Below, piece by piece: positions 1-7,008 of a stretch of 10,501 nucleotides of DNA. Both the position numbers and the translations under genes were made by a program. The stretch comes from a candidate division LCP-89 bacterium (lineage in GTDB: Bacteria > Electryoneota > B3-LCP), in NCBI GenBank assembly GCA_025774735.1, contig JALGZU010000096.1, forward strand, positions 1-10,501, read 5' to 3'. Within the stretch, counting starts at the first letter, position 1. Every line of letters starts with the position of its first letter. The notes under the pieces are model-generated. The model was not told where the DNA came from and did no database searches. It saw nothing but the letters and a program-made list of their open reading frames with translations.

Positions 1-723
1 ATTTTCCGAACCCCGGGATGTAATGTCGTAAAAGATGATGGGCTTGCCGAAAGAGGGCGCTTCCGACAGCTTCACGTTGCGGTAAATCACAGTTTGAAAG
101 ACCTTTCCTTCGAAAAATTTCTGCACGTCCTCCCTGACCTGGTTGGAGAGGTTCAACCGGGAGTCGTACATGGTCAGGAGCACCCCTTCGATCTCCAGTG
201 AGTTGTTCAAGTGTTTCTGCACCAGCCGAACGGTGTTCAACAGCTGGCTGATCCCTTCGAGGGCGTAATATTCACACTGAATGGGAATCAGGATGGAATC
301 GGCCGCCGTCAGCCCGTTCAGGGTTAACAGGCCGAGGGACGGCGGGCAATCCACGATGACGTAATCGTAATCGTGCCGGACTGACTGCAGTGCCCTGCAG
401 AGGACGTGCTCCCGGCCTTCCACGGGCACCAGTTCGATCTCGGCGCCGACCAGCTTGATGTCCGACGGCAGCACGGACAGGTGAGTCAGCTCGGTTTCCT
501 GGATGATTTCGGCGGCATCGACGTTATCGATCAGCATCTCGTAGATCGTGCGCACCCGCATCTCAGGGGTGATGCCCAGCCCCGAAGTGGCGTTAGCCTG
601 CGGATCGACGTCCACCAGGAGGACCTTCCTTTCCGCAGCCGCCAGAAAGCAGGCCAGGTTGATGGCCGTGGTGGTTTTGCCCACTCCGCCCTTCTGGTTG
701 GCGATGGCGATAACTCGGCTCAT
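1..723 (-). CDS. parA: ParA/Soj family chromosome-partitioning ATPase (3' end outside window)
   Basis: MinD/ParA-type ATPase that normally works with ParB on parS sites to segregate the chromosome or a plasmid. The 241 codons present start MSRVIAIANQ and show the deviant Walker A KGGVGKTT directly after the first strand, then VDVDPQANATSG, the Walker B-like VIVDCPPSLGLLTLNGL, and near the end the conserved NVKLSEAPSFGKPI followed by YDITSRGSEN. Family members usually run about 15-20 residues beyond this point, so only the extreme C-terminus is cut by the window edge. The ATG at 723 is the natural start because the P-loop begins about ten residues in; only a weak GAGA precedes it. No parB is visible; it may lie beyond position 1. 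The family call is secure. Whether it is the chromosomal Soj or an orphan ParA cannot be decided here. Confidence 0.95.
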   Translation of the reverse strand, partial: MSRVIAIANQKGGVGKTTTAINLACFLAAAERKVLLVDVDPQANATSGLGITPEMRVRTIYEMLIDNVDAAEIIQETELTHLSVLPSDIKLVGAEIELVPVEGREHVLCRALQSVRHDYDYVIVDCPPSLGLLTLNGLTAADSILIPIQCEYYALEGISQLLNTVRLVQKHLNNSLEIEGVLLTMYDSRLNLSNQVREDVQKFFEGKVFQTVIYRNVKLSEAPSFGKPIIFYDITSRGSEN

Positions 724-739
724 AGGTTCTCTTTCAGAG

Positions 740-770
740 TGCGGCAGCGAGCTGCCGCATTACTTTTTTT
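740..770 (+). repeat. perfect GC hairpin plus T-tract between recG and parA
   Basis: TGCGGCAGC (740-748) and GCTGCCGCA (751-759) form a perfect 9-bp stem around GA, followed on the plus strand by a run of seven T (764-770). In that orientation it looks like an intrinsic terminator, but no plus-strand gene lies upstream, and for the minus-strand genes the A-run comes before the stem. It may be a dispersed REP-like palindrome, or may separate recG and parA transcription. Function is inferred only from structure. Confidence 0.5.
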
Positions 771-776
771 GTCGTC

Positions 777-812
777 AGGCCCCGAAGGGGTGGCTTCGCC
801 ACATGAATGCCT
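777..812. repeat. cluster of small hairpins downstream of recG
   Basis: Two back-to-back hairpins: CCCC-GAA-GGGG (780-790) and GTGGC-TTC-GCCAC (790-802), enclosed by AGGC (777-780) and GCCT (809-812). Together with the stem at 740-759 this fills most of the 100-base gap between recG and parA. Such compact palindrome clusters are often dispersed intergenic elements. On the minus strand they follow the recG stop by about 10 bases but have no U-run of their own. Confidence 0.45.
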
Positions 813-823
813 AACCTCCCCAA

Positions 824-1501
824 TTACCCTACGTCCATCAATTCCATCTTTGGGCCGTAGGCGCGTTCGAAGTGCTCTCTTAAAGGAGCGAATTCAGCCA
901 GATCGGGATCGCGCCGCACCCATTCGAAGGCGTCCTCTCGGGCGGCTTCCAACAGTTCCCGGTCGTCTAAAGGATCGGCGATCTTGAAATCCGGCGCCCC
1001 GTGCTGGCGGGTGCCGAAAAACTCCCCGCCACCGCGGATGCGTAGATCCTCTTCGGCGATCTTGAAGCCGTCCTCGGTGTCCGCAAGCACGGACAGCCTG
1101 TCCTTCGCCTCCCGGGTCATGGGGGGATCCGCCACCAGCGCGCAGACGCCGCGATGTTCGCCGCGCCCCACCCGCCCCCGCAACTGGTGCAACTGCGAAA
1201 GGCCGAATCGTTGCGCTCCCATCACCGCCATCACCGTGGCGTTGGGGACGTCGATGCCGACTTCGACCACGGTCGTGGCCACCAGCAGGTCAATCTCTCC
1301 TTTCGAAAAGGCCCGCATGACGCGGTCTTTCTCTTCTGTGGGCAGCCGCCCGTGGAGCAACCCCAGGCGGTACGACTTAAGGGTGGTGGAACTCAGCTCA
1401 TCGTAAGCGTCAACGGCAGCCTGCAGGTCCAGCTTCTCCGAGGCCTCCACCAGGGGATAGACCAGGAATCCCTGGCGTGCCTTATCCATCTCAGCTTTCA
1501 A
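824..1501 (-). CDS. recG: RecG helicase, C-terminal part (downstream of a frameshift)
   Basis: Second half of the RecG ATP-dependent branch-migration helicase. It holds the second RecA-like lobe: LVYPLVEASEKLDLQAA, motif IV GLLHGRLP, motif V LLVATTVVEVGIDVPNAT and motif VI QLHQLRGRVGRGE (about 1159-1190), followed by the RecG-specific C-terminal helical/TRG region with RIRGGGEFFGTRQHG. The first usable codon in this frame after the break is a TTG at 1501, with no Shine-Dalgarno site. The frame is open further upstream, and the conserved sequence runs on from the other reading frame, so this is not an independent gene. It is the continuation of the piece ending at 1507. Normal protein ends at 824; hairpins follow, then parA. 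Confidence 0.9.
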   Translation of the reverse strand: MKAEMDKARQGFLVYPLVEASEKLDLQAAVDAYDELSSTTLKSYRLGLLHGRLPTEEKDRVMRAFSKGEIDLLVATTVVEVGIDVPNATVMAVMGAQRFGLSQLHQLRGRVGRGEHRGVCALVADPPMTREAKDRLSVLADTEDGFKIAEEDLRIRGGGEFFGTRQHGAPDFKIADPLDDRELLEAAREDAFEWVRRDPDLAEFAPLREHFERAYGPKMELMDVG

Positions 1502-1536
1502 AAAATTTAAAAGAACCTCTCTCTTCTTCCCGCCCG
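1499..1536 (-). other. recG: frameshift junction within recG
   Basis: The N-terminal reading frame runs through the conserved RQPITTR and ends ten codons later at TAA (1507-1509). The C-terminal frame, one base back, continues with NFLKAEMDKARQGFLVYPL. On the coding strand the junction holds purine repeats and homopolymers (GGGAAGAAGAGAGAGG, then TTCTTTTAAATTTTTTG). One extra base, for example a fifth T in the TTTT run, restores a single frame of normal RecG spacing. This could be a true mutation, an assembly or sequencing error, or -1 recoding; no canonical X XXY YYZ heptamer in the right frame was found. Confidence 0.85.
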
Positions 1537-2982
1537 CGTCGTGATTGGTTGACGGTGGCCGGGTCTCTCCTTCAGGAGCGATACGTCTAAATCCCCGTAG
1601 AGGGTCAACGCCAGTGAGCGGGGGATGGGGGTCGCTGTCAGCACCAGCACGTCAGGCGTGACTCCCTTGCGGCGCAATTTCAGCCGCTGGGCCACTCCGA
1701 AGCGGTGTTGTTCGTCGATGATGACCAGCCCCAACCGCCCGAAATCCACGTCTTCCTGGATCAGGGCGTGGGTGCCGATGACGATGCGGGCGTCCCCTTC
1801 TGCGATCGCTTTCAGCCTCTCCTGGCGTCTGGCCGCAGGCAGGCCTCCAATCAACAGCGTGGCTTCAACACCCAGCGCTTCGAAGAACGATCCCAGGGTG
1901 CGGTAATGCTGTTCCGCCAGCACCTCCGTTGGAGCCATGAAGGCGCCCTGGTAGCCCCCTTCGACCGCCATCGTCAGGGCAATCATCGCCACGGCGGTCT
2001 TGCCCGAACCGACGTCTCCCTGGAGTAGCCGGTTCATGGGGTGGGCGGATTCCATGTCCTCGCGGACGTCTGTCAGGACCTTCAACTGTCCCTGCGTCAA
2101 TGCGAAGGGAAATTGCTTCAGCGCCGTCTTCGTCAAGGCGCCGGGATGGGGAAATGCGATGCCTATCTGGCGGCTTTTGCGGCGCTGCTGCCGCAGCGCC
2201 AGGGTGATCTGAATGGCAAAGAGCTCTTCGTATTTCAGCCGGGCGAGAGCCCGGTCTTTTTTATCCAGATTATCGGGGAAATGTACCCAATTCAAGGCTT
2301 CTTCACGACCGGGCAGGCGCTGTTTTTCAATCAGGTCCGGCGGCAATATTTCCGGGATCTTGCCCCGGGCCAGGGTGATGCCTTCGGCCATGATGCGCCG
2401 GAATCCCCGGCTGTCCAGCCCTGCCCTGGATAGAGCCTCTGTGGACGGGTAGAGGGAGATGATCGTCCCGGTCTTCGCCTTTAAACCCAGCCCTTCGTTT
2501 TCGTCGAGAAAATCGACTGCGGGATGCGCCATCTGCAGCCGCTCCCGGTAGAGCTGCGCCTTGCCGCTGAAGGCGATGGTTTGACCGCGCTCGAAGGCGT
2601 TCTGCCAGTATTTAAGTCCCCGGAACCAGACGCCCCGCACGACGCCTGTGTCGTCGGCAAGCTCGAGTTCGAGACGGCTCGCACGGGTACCCCCTCCCAC
2701 GATCCTGAAGGTGATTACCCTGCCCACCACCGTCACCTCCCGGTCCGACAGGTCCAGCTCAGCGATGGGGACGATGAGCGACCGGTCAAGATACCGTCTC
2801 GGGAGGTGGTAGAGGAGATTTTCCAGCGTCTGGATCCCGACCCTGTCCAACTGCCGGGCACGGCGCGGACCGACGCCAGAAACGAACTGAACGGGAGTTT
2901 CCAGACCACTCAGGAACTGTTTGTCACCCTGTCCGTCCGGTTTTTGGGGAGCTTTCGCCGGCGCTTTACTTCCTGCGCACAC
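1507..2982 (-). CDS. recG: RecG ATP-dependent DNA helicase, N-terminal part (frameshifted)
   Basis: RecG remodels stalled replication forks and Holliday junctions. Order of elements: a short lysine-rich leader, the typical entry TPVQFVSGVGPRRARQLDRVG, the tract NLLYHLPRRYLDRS, the OB-fold wedge domain (VTVVGRVITF to MAHPAVDFL), then helicase lobe 1 with Walker A LLQGDVGSGKTAVA (about 1993-2030), motif Ia MAPTEVLAEQHY, DEQH box (1705-1716) and motif III LTATPIPRSLAL. It stops early at 1507; joined to 824-1501 the protein would be about 720 residues, close to a normal RecG. The start is uncertain. The frame is open to 3105, but the first 40 residues of that reading lie inside the DUF4139 gene and are not RecG-like. 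I chose GTG at 2982, which overlaps the upstream stop by 17 bases, without a clear Shine-Dalgarno site. Confidence 0.88.
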   Translation of the reverse strand: MCAGSKAPAKAPQKPDGQGDKQFLSGLETPVQFVSGVGPRRARQLDRVGIQTLENLLYHLPRRYLDRSLIVPIAELDLSDREVTVVGRVITFRIVGGGTRASRLELELADDTGVVRGVWFRGLKYWQNAFERGQTIAFSGKAQLYRERLQMAHPAVDFLDENEGLGLKAKTGTIISLYPSTEALSRAGLDSRGFRRIMAEGITLARGKIPEILPPDLIEKQRLPGREEALNWVHFPDNLDKKDRALARLKYEELFAIQITLALRQQRRKSRQIGIAFPHPGALTKTALKQFPFALTQGQLKVLTDVREDMESAHPMNRLLQGDVGSGKTAVAMIALTMAVEGGYQGAFMAPTEVLAEQHYRTLGSFFEALGVEATLLIGGLPAARRQERLKAIAEGDARIVIGTHALIQEDVDFGRLGLVIIDEQHRFGVAQRLKLRRKGVTPDVLVLTATPIPRSLALTLYGDLDVSLLKERPGHRQPITTRAGRRERFF

Positions 2983-4300
2983 GATAGGTGATAACGGCTT
3001 CCTTGTCCGAATCGAGGGAGACCTTGAATTCGAAGGTCGTGGCGTTCTTTTTCTCGTATGCATGGGAAGACGTAAGGATCTCCCAGTCTCCCCAGAGACG
3101 CTCAACCACCCTTATCTCCACGGCCTCTTCCTTGTGGTTGCGCAGCTCGATGCGGTACGCCTCTTCCCGCACCCGGTCGGCGATCCGCTTGGTCTCGGTC
3201 ATCTCCCGCTCCGCGGCCAGATCGAAGGCGGATCCGACTACCAGGCGGACCTCCTCGTCCCTGGGAGTGTGCTCGATGCGGTCTTCGCCCACGAATTCCA
3301 GCGATCCGTCCGTGTCGCGCTGGTATACCCTCACTTTACCCGCGGGGAGGGGTAGCCCCAATCCGGCCTTCTTCTCGTTCTTGAAGACCAGGTTGACCTG
3401 CACCCGCTTGGGGTCTTTCCCGGCTTGATAGACATATTCCCGGCGGGCTGCTACCGTGGCGGGATCGAAGAGGCTGATCTGCTTCGTCTGGCGGTCTTTC
3501 AGCGTGGTGAGGCGCTGCAGGGTGTAAAGGTGATATTCGAAGAAGGCCTTCTCCTCGAAGCCGGGGGCAGCTTTAGCACCCAGGTTGGCCCATTCCTGAT
3601 AGCGCCGCCCATCCGTGGGAACGGCTTCCGGCACTATTCGGACGTCGCCCGCCATCAGCTTCAGCCTGGCGTTTTCGTAAGTGGCCCCGGAGCGGTTCTC
3701 AATCGAAACCCAGGAACTCAGCTCCAGCTTGTCGGATTTCTCCCCCGTGACGGCAACGTATTCCGCGTGCCAGTTCATGCCGCGGGTCAGGTAGGACAGT
3801 TCCGCCTCGCGCTTGGTGTTCTTGTCGCCGACCAGCGACCAGACCAGCGTGGGACGGGTGCGCAATCCCCCCGGCAGTTCGCCGAAGCGGACGTCCCTGA
3901 CGGCGTCCGGGCTGATCACCTGCACGCGTCCGTCCTTCGCTTGCAGGATAAGCTGCGACCCTGAAGCGGAGAGCAGGGCGCCCTCGAACAGGTCCCCGGT
4001 TTCCGTGAAGACTTCGATGGTCTGATCGAGGTAGCGTTCCAGCAGGCGGTCCCGGGAAACCAGATCGTACTCGAAGTTCTGATCCAGCATGGCGACGCCG
4101 TCGATTTTCAGGTGCACCGAAGTGGGATCGATTAGAGCGGCCACGTCCGTGGCTTCGAAGGTGAAAGCGCCCTTTTTAACGGGTATTTGGCGGATTTCCT
4201 TGACCAGGCCCAGATTCTGGTTGTACACCGTGACGGAGAGATCCTGGGCGAAACCGGCCGCGGCCAGGAGTATGATGGTGATAGGTGTTATAAATTTCAT
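2966..4300 (-). CDS. secreted DUF4139 domain protein
   Basis: A 444-residue protein with an N-terminal signal peptide (KFITPITIILLAAAGFA, cleavage probably after A18). It then follows the DUF4139 plan: VYNQNLGLVKEIR near the start, a beta-rich middle, the hallmark YLTRGMNWHAEYVAV (about 170-184), WVSIENRSGATYENARLKLMAGDV, and FFEYHLYTLQRLTTLKDRQTKQ (split here as FFEYHLYTL and TTLKDRQTKQ, about 253-275). DUF4139 proteins are found in many bacteria; their biochemical role is unknown to me, and no catalytic motif is seen. ATG at 4300 is preferred over ATG at 4312 because GAGG lies six bases before it and the signal peptide then starts with MK. The stop at 2966 overlaps the probable recG start, suggesting translational coupling between two functionally unrelated genes. 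Confidence 0.88.
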   Translation of the reverse strand: MKFITPITIILLAAAGFAQDLSVTVYNQNLGLVKEIRQIPVKKGAFTFEATDVAALIDPTSVHLKIDGVAMLDQNFEYDLVSRDRLLERYLDQTIEVFTETGDLFEGALLSASGSQLILQAKDGRVQVISPDAVRDVRFGELPGGLRTRPTLVWSLVGDKNTKREAELSYLTRGMNWHAEYVAVTGEKSDKLELSSWVSIENRSGATYENARLKLMAGDVRIVPEAVPTDGRRYQEWANLGAKAAPGFEEKAFFEYHLYTLQRLTTLKDRQTKQISLFDPATVAARREYVYQAGKDPKRVQVNLVFKNEKKAGLGLPLPAGKVRVYQRDTDGSLEFVGEDRIEHTPRDEEVRLVVGSAFDLAAEREMTETKRIADRVREEAYRIELRNHKEEAVEIRVVERLWGDWEILTSSHAYEKKNATTFEFKVSLDSDKEAVITYRVRRK

Positions 4301-4400
4301 GGTAAACCTCATCTGTCGGGTTGCGTCTACCTAAAAGTGAAACCCGCCATCGGGGATAAATATCCCCATCGTACCTTTTGTTATGGGATGATGCTGTTAC
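4301..4400 (-). promoter_or_regulatory. intergenic region with inverted repeat upstream of the DUF4139 gene
   Basis: This 100-base gap separates the STAS gene from the DUF4139 gene. It contains GGGGATA (4352-4358) and TATCCCC (4361-4367), a perfect 7-bp inverted repeat with a 2-base centre, about 50 bases before the start codon. A TTTCACTTTT motif on the minus strand (4333-4342) resembles boxes at 6992-6999 and 7032-7039. The spacing suggests a separate promoter or operator, but I could not pick convincing -35/-10 elements, and no T-run follows the hairpin as a terminator would need. Confidence 0.35.
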
Positions 4401-4748
4401 TCAATGACTGACCGACACGGCCTCGTCCACGTTATCGAATATCTCGAAGATGGTGTTCAAGCGTGTGGTCTCGATGATGGACCGAACTTTCTCAGAGAGA
4501 CGGGCCAGCCGGAACCCGGTGCCCCGGTCGGAGAGAGTGCGGTGAGCCGCGATCAGGATGCCGAGACCGGTGGAAGACATAGCCACGACTTCGGAAAGGT
4601 CCACAACGACCCACTCTTTGCCCTTGTTCAGGATTTCGCTGAGCTTCTGCTGAAAGGCCTGGGAATCTGTCTCGTACATCACCCGGCCTCCTATGCGGAG
4701 GACGGCTCCGCCGTTCCGCTCATCGATGTTTAAAGTCATACCTGTCAT
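4401..4748 (-). CDS. STAS-domain anti-sigma-factor antagonist-like protein
   Basis: A 115-residue single STAS domain of the SpoIIAA/RsbV class. These proteins bind anti-sigma kinases (RsbW/SpoIIAB type) in a partner-switch controlled by serine phosphorylation. Visible are the opening beta strands (MTLNIDERNGGAVLRIGGRV), WVVVDLSEVVAMSSTGLGIL at the phosphorylation loop, and the second half with GTGFRLARLSEKVRSIIETT and the NTIFEIFDNVDEAV tail. Aligned with SpoIIAA DSSG, the loop reads SSTG: Ser59 takes the place of the phosphoacceptor and Ser58 replaces the usual Asp. The ATG at 4748 is supported by GAGGG five bases upstream. The gene lies 25 bases after the CoA-binding gene, probably in one transcript. 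No cognate kinase or PP2C phosphatase lies in the window, so the regulated process is unknown. Confidence 0.9.
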   Translation of the reverse strand: MTGMTLNIDERNGGAVLRIGGRVMYETDSQAFQQKLSEILNKGKEWVVVDLSEVVAMSSTGLGILIAAHRTLSDRGTGFRLARLSEKVRSIIETTRLNTIFEIFDNVDEAVSVSH

Positions 4749-4773
4749 TTTGCCCTCGAATGCAGGTTAAGCG

Positions 4774-5220
4774 TTAGTTTCCCTCTCCTCTCTTGCGCTT
4801 GAACAGATCGTGGAAAAACCGGTGCAGGTTGTGGGGAAACCTGCCATTTCGCATTAAGATGCAGGTGCCGCTGTGTCTTTTCAATCCCAAATCGTCGCAG
4901 AGTTTTCGTACCTCTTCCGTATCGGAACCTCCCTGTAACCAGACCCATTCGATGGTGCTCCCGGAGCACTCATTAACCGCCGAGACGGCCCCGTCTCCTT
5001 TCGTCAGGATCACCGCAGCCCGGGCCGGTTCGGGTAACCGGTCGAGCGAGGGGAAAAGTTGACACTTCCCCAGCGAGCCGCCCTTGGGATTGATAGCGTA
5101 AGCAGTGACACCAGCGTTGATGAGTTCCCGGTAAGCCCGGTTACCGAAACTTTTGCCCCGCGTAGAGACCCCGAAGATGGCCAGGGGTTGACGTTGGAAA
5201 AATTCTTCTTCCGTGATCAT
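4774..5220 (-). CDS. CoA-binding domain protein (YccU-like, CoA_binding_2 family)
   Basis: A 148-residue cytoplasmic protein with the Rossmann-type CoA-binding fold that is related to the succinyl-CoA ligase alpha N-domain but stands alone. Visible: LAIFGVSTRGKSFGNRAYREL as first strand, glycine loop and helix (13-33), VTAYAINPKGG as second strand with the family INPK motif (39-48), the RAAVILTKGDGAV region, and VWLQGGSDTEEV (93-104), typical of the family, with a conserved-type cysteine (C120) near the end. The C-terminus is basic (FKRKRGEGN). Small proteins of this kind are widespread and of uncertain function; CoA binding is inferred from the fold. It starts 30 bases after the protease stop and is followed 25 bases later by the STAS gene. 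A Shine-Dalgarno site is weak or absent. Confidence 0.87.
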   Translation of the reverse strand: MITEEEFFQRQPLAIFGVSTRGKSFGNRAYRELINAGVTAYAINPKGGSLGKCQLFPSLDRLPEPARAAVILTKGDGAVSAVNECSGSTIEWVWLQGGSDTEEVRKLCDDLGLKRHSGTCILMRNGRFPHNLHRFFHDLFKRKRGEGN

Positions 5221-5250
5221 TGTCCGACCCGTCTTGCCAGGATAGGTATT

Positions 5251-6948
5251 TTATTTAAGCAGCAGAGCCTTCTGCATGCTGATTCCCTGAGGAGTCGTCA
5301 ACTGGATCAGGTAGAGGCCGGAGGCTAGATGTTGCGCGATCCAGACGGTTTCATGCTGACCCGGGGCGTAACGTCCCTCCGCGATCCTGGAGACCCTGCG
5401 GCCTCTGAGGTCATACGCTTCCAGGGTAATCCGGCTTTGTATCGGTAGTGAAAAGCTGATGCGCGTCGCCGGATTGAAAGGATTCGGATGGATCGACAGC
5501 AGCTGATAAGCCTGCGGCGTGGGAGTCTCTTCCGGTTCGACCGGCGAAGCCAGCGCGTCCTGGATGGCCTGCCAGGCGTTGTAGATGCCCCAGCCGTTCA
5601 GCGTGTCCGGAGTGGAGGCTTGAGTGCCGGTAGCCTTCAGCAAGGCGTGAATTTCCATGGGGGTAAGCGACGGCACGGCCTGGAGGAGCAGCGCGCAGGC
5701 TCCGGCGGTGATGGGCGTCGAAAAGGAGGTGCCGGTCCCCGACGTGTACCCTGTCTGGTTCGTAGTCGCAGCGACCCGGACGGCCACTCCCAGAGCCATC
5801 AGGTCCGGTTTGATGCGGCCGTCATAGGTCGGCCCCATGGATGAAGAACTGTACCGGACGGAATCCGATTGCACCATGCCGAGGGTGAGGACGCTATCGC
5901 CGTCGGCCGGTGGCCCGATCTTGTTCTGTGGGTAGGAGCTATTCCCGTTGTTCCCTGCCGAATTGAGGACTACCACTCCGCGCGCCACGGCGTTATCCGC
6001 CGCGATGGTGACCACGGCGCTGTCTCCGTTCAACTCCTCCCAGTCGTGCAGGGAGGGATAGGAGAGGGAACTGCTGGCAACCACACAACCCAGCGAATCC
6101 AGCCATTCGATACCCGCCGCCCAGTTGTCCTCTTCGATGGGGCGCTCGTACTCGGTATTTTCAGTCTTGGCCAGAGCGACGGAAACGCCGTAAGCCGTCC
6201 CGATCAGGTTGCTCGGATCGTACCCGGCGATGCAGGACAGGGTCTTCGTACCGTGAGATCCATCTCCCATCTGCCCCGGATCGTTGGCCACGCTCGAATC
6301 GCTATTGACGAAATCCCAGGTGGCGACGATTTCCAGTGAATCGAAGCAGACGTGCTCCAGGTTGTTCCAGCCTGAATCCAGCATGCCCACCAACACCCCT
6401 TCACCGGTGAAGCCGGCGTCGTGCGCGGGGATGAAGTTCTCCAGGGCGTTTTGCAGATAGGAAAGGCCGTAGTCTACGGAATCCTGGGGGGTACGATAGT
6501 TCTGTTTAAGCGGAGTCTCCGGATCGGGCAGCTCGCGCGCCGACCGGTAGGCGCGCACCGGGCGTACATCACGCACGAATGGCAGCTCTTTGACCTTGGC
6601 GATCTGGTCCTCATCGAACGGATAACTCGCCGCGTTGATAGCCCGGCAGACGGCGTAAGGCCTCAGGCCGGTCATTCGTTCGATATCGTCCAAATAGTCG
6701 TGATAAACGGGAAGGTCACTCTCCTGCACAAGCGCATCCGGCGTCCGCACTTTCAGGAGACGGGCCCGGGTGGCCGGCAGGAGGAGATCGGTCTCCCGCT
6801 GGAGGGCTTCATTCAAATCCGCTTCGCTGTGGTAACCCCTATCCGTGAAGTAGACCCAGTGCCGCGCAGGTTGACCGGCTCGGGCGGAGAGACAGAAACT
6901 GAATAGAAGACAGAGTGCGCTTAAACGGTGCAGGCTCAACATTGGCAT
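5251..6948 (-). CDS. secreted subtilisin-like S8 serine protease with type IX-style C-terminal sorting domain
   Basis: A 565-residue secreted protease. Residues 1-24 form a signal peptide (LCLLFSFCLSARA). Residues 25 to about 150 look like an inhibitor-type propeptide. The S8 domain (about 175-465) has the catalytic Asp191 in VGMLDSGW, His232 in GDGSHGTKT, oxyanion Asn333 in NSAGNNGN and Ser408 in GTGTSFSTPITAG, so the triad is complete. After a Pro/Glu-rich linker (470-479) comes a domain of about 80 residues starting SIHPNPFNPATRISFSLP, with YDLRGRRVSRI and LASGLYLIQL and a basic/hydrophobic end (MQKALLLK). This is the pattern of type IX (Por) type A or FlgD-like sorting domains in FCB bacteria. 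The Shine-Dalgarno site is weak, and ATG two codons downstream is an equal candidate. First gene of the leftward cluster, with a promoter at 6978-7008. Confidence 0.92.
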   Translation of the reverse strand: MPMLSLHRLSALCLLFSFCLSARAGQPARHWVYFTDRGYHSEADLNEALQRETDLLLPATRARLLKVRTPDALVQESDLPVYHDYLDDIERMTGLRPYAVCRAINAASYPFDEDQIAKVKELPFVRDVRPVRAYRSARELPDPETPLKQNYRTPQDSVDYGLSYLQNALENFIPAHDAGFTGEGVLVGMLDSGWNNLEHVCFDSLEIVATWDFVNSDSSVANDPGQMGDGSHGTKTLSCIAGYDPSNLIGTAYGVSVALAKTENTEYERPIEEDNWAAGIEWLDSLGCVVASSSLSYPSLHDWEELNGDSAVVTIAADNAVARGVVVLNSAGNNGNSSYPQNKIGPPADGDSVLTLGMVQSDSVRYSSSSMGPTYDGRIKPDLMALGVAVRVAATTNQTGYTSGTGTSFSTPITAGACALLLQAVPSLTPMEIHALLKATGTQASTPDTLNGWGIYNAWQAIQDALASPVEPEETPTPQAYQLLSIHPNPFNPATRISFSLPIQSRITLEAYDLRGRRVSRIAEGRYAPGQHETVWIAQHLASGLYLIQLTTPQGISMQKALLLK

Positions 6949-6977
6949 TCCGGCGGAATTCGAATTGAAGACTGCAT

Positions 6978-7008
6978 CAAAGATAGCGAAATTTCACTTT
7001 AAACGCAA
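6978..7008 (-). promoter_or_regulatory. Bacteroidota-like promoter for the S8 protease cluster
   Basis: On the minus strand TATCTTTG (6985-6978) matches the TAnnTTTG -7 element of Bacteroidota sigma factors exactly. CTTG (7009-7006) sits 20 bases upstream, where TTTG is expected. The same bases can also be read as a weak sigma70-type pair, TTGCGT (7008-7003) and TATCTT (6985-6980), with a 17-base spacer. The implied transcript start lies about 20-25 bases before the protease start codon. Confidence 0.55.

Noticed and set aside
406..987. Long open frame on the plus strand opposite parA and the recG end
   Set aside because: It is an antisense shadow of parA and recG and runs through the hairpin cluster; no ribosome binding site or recognisable domain.
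2983..3105. N-terminal extension of recG up to an ATG at 3105
   Set aside because: These 41 codons lie wholly inside the DUF4139 coding region, have a low-complexity Arg/Ser/Pro composition unlike RecG, and lack a ribosome binding site; the GTG at 2982 is a better, though still uncertain, start.
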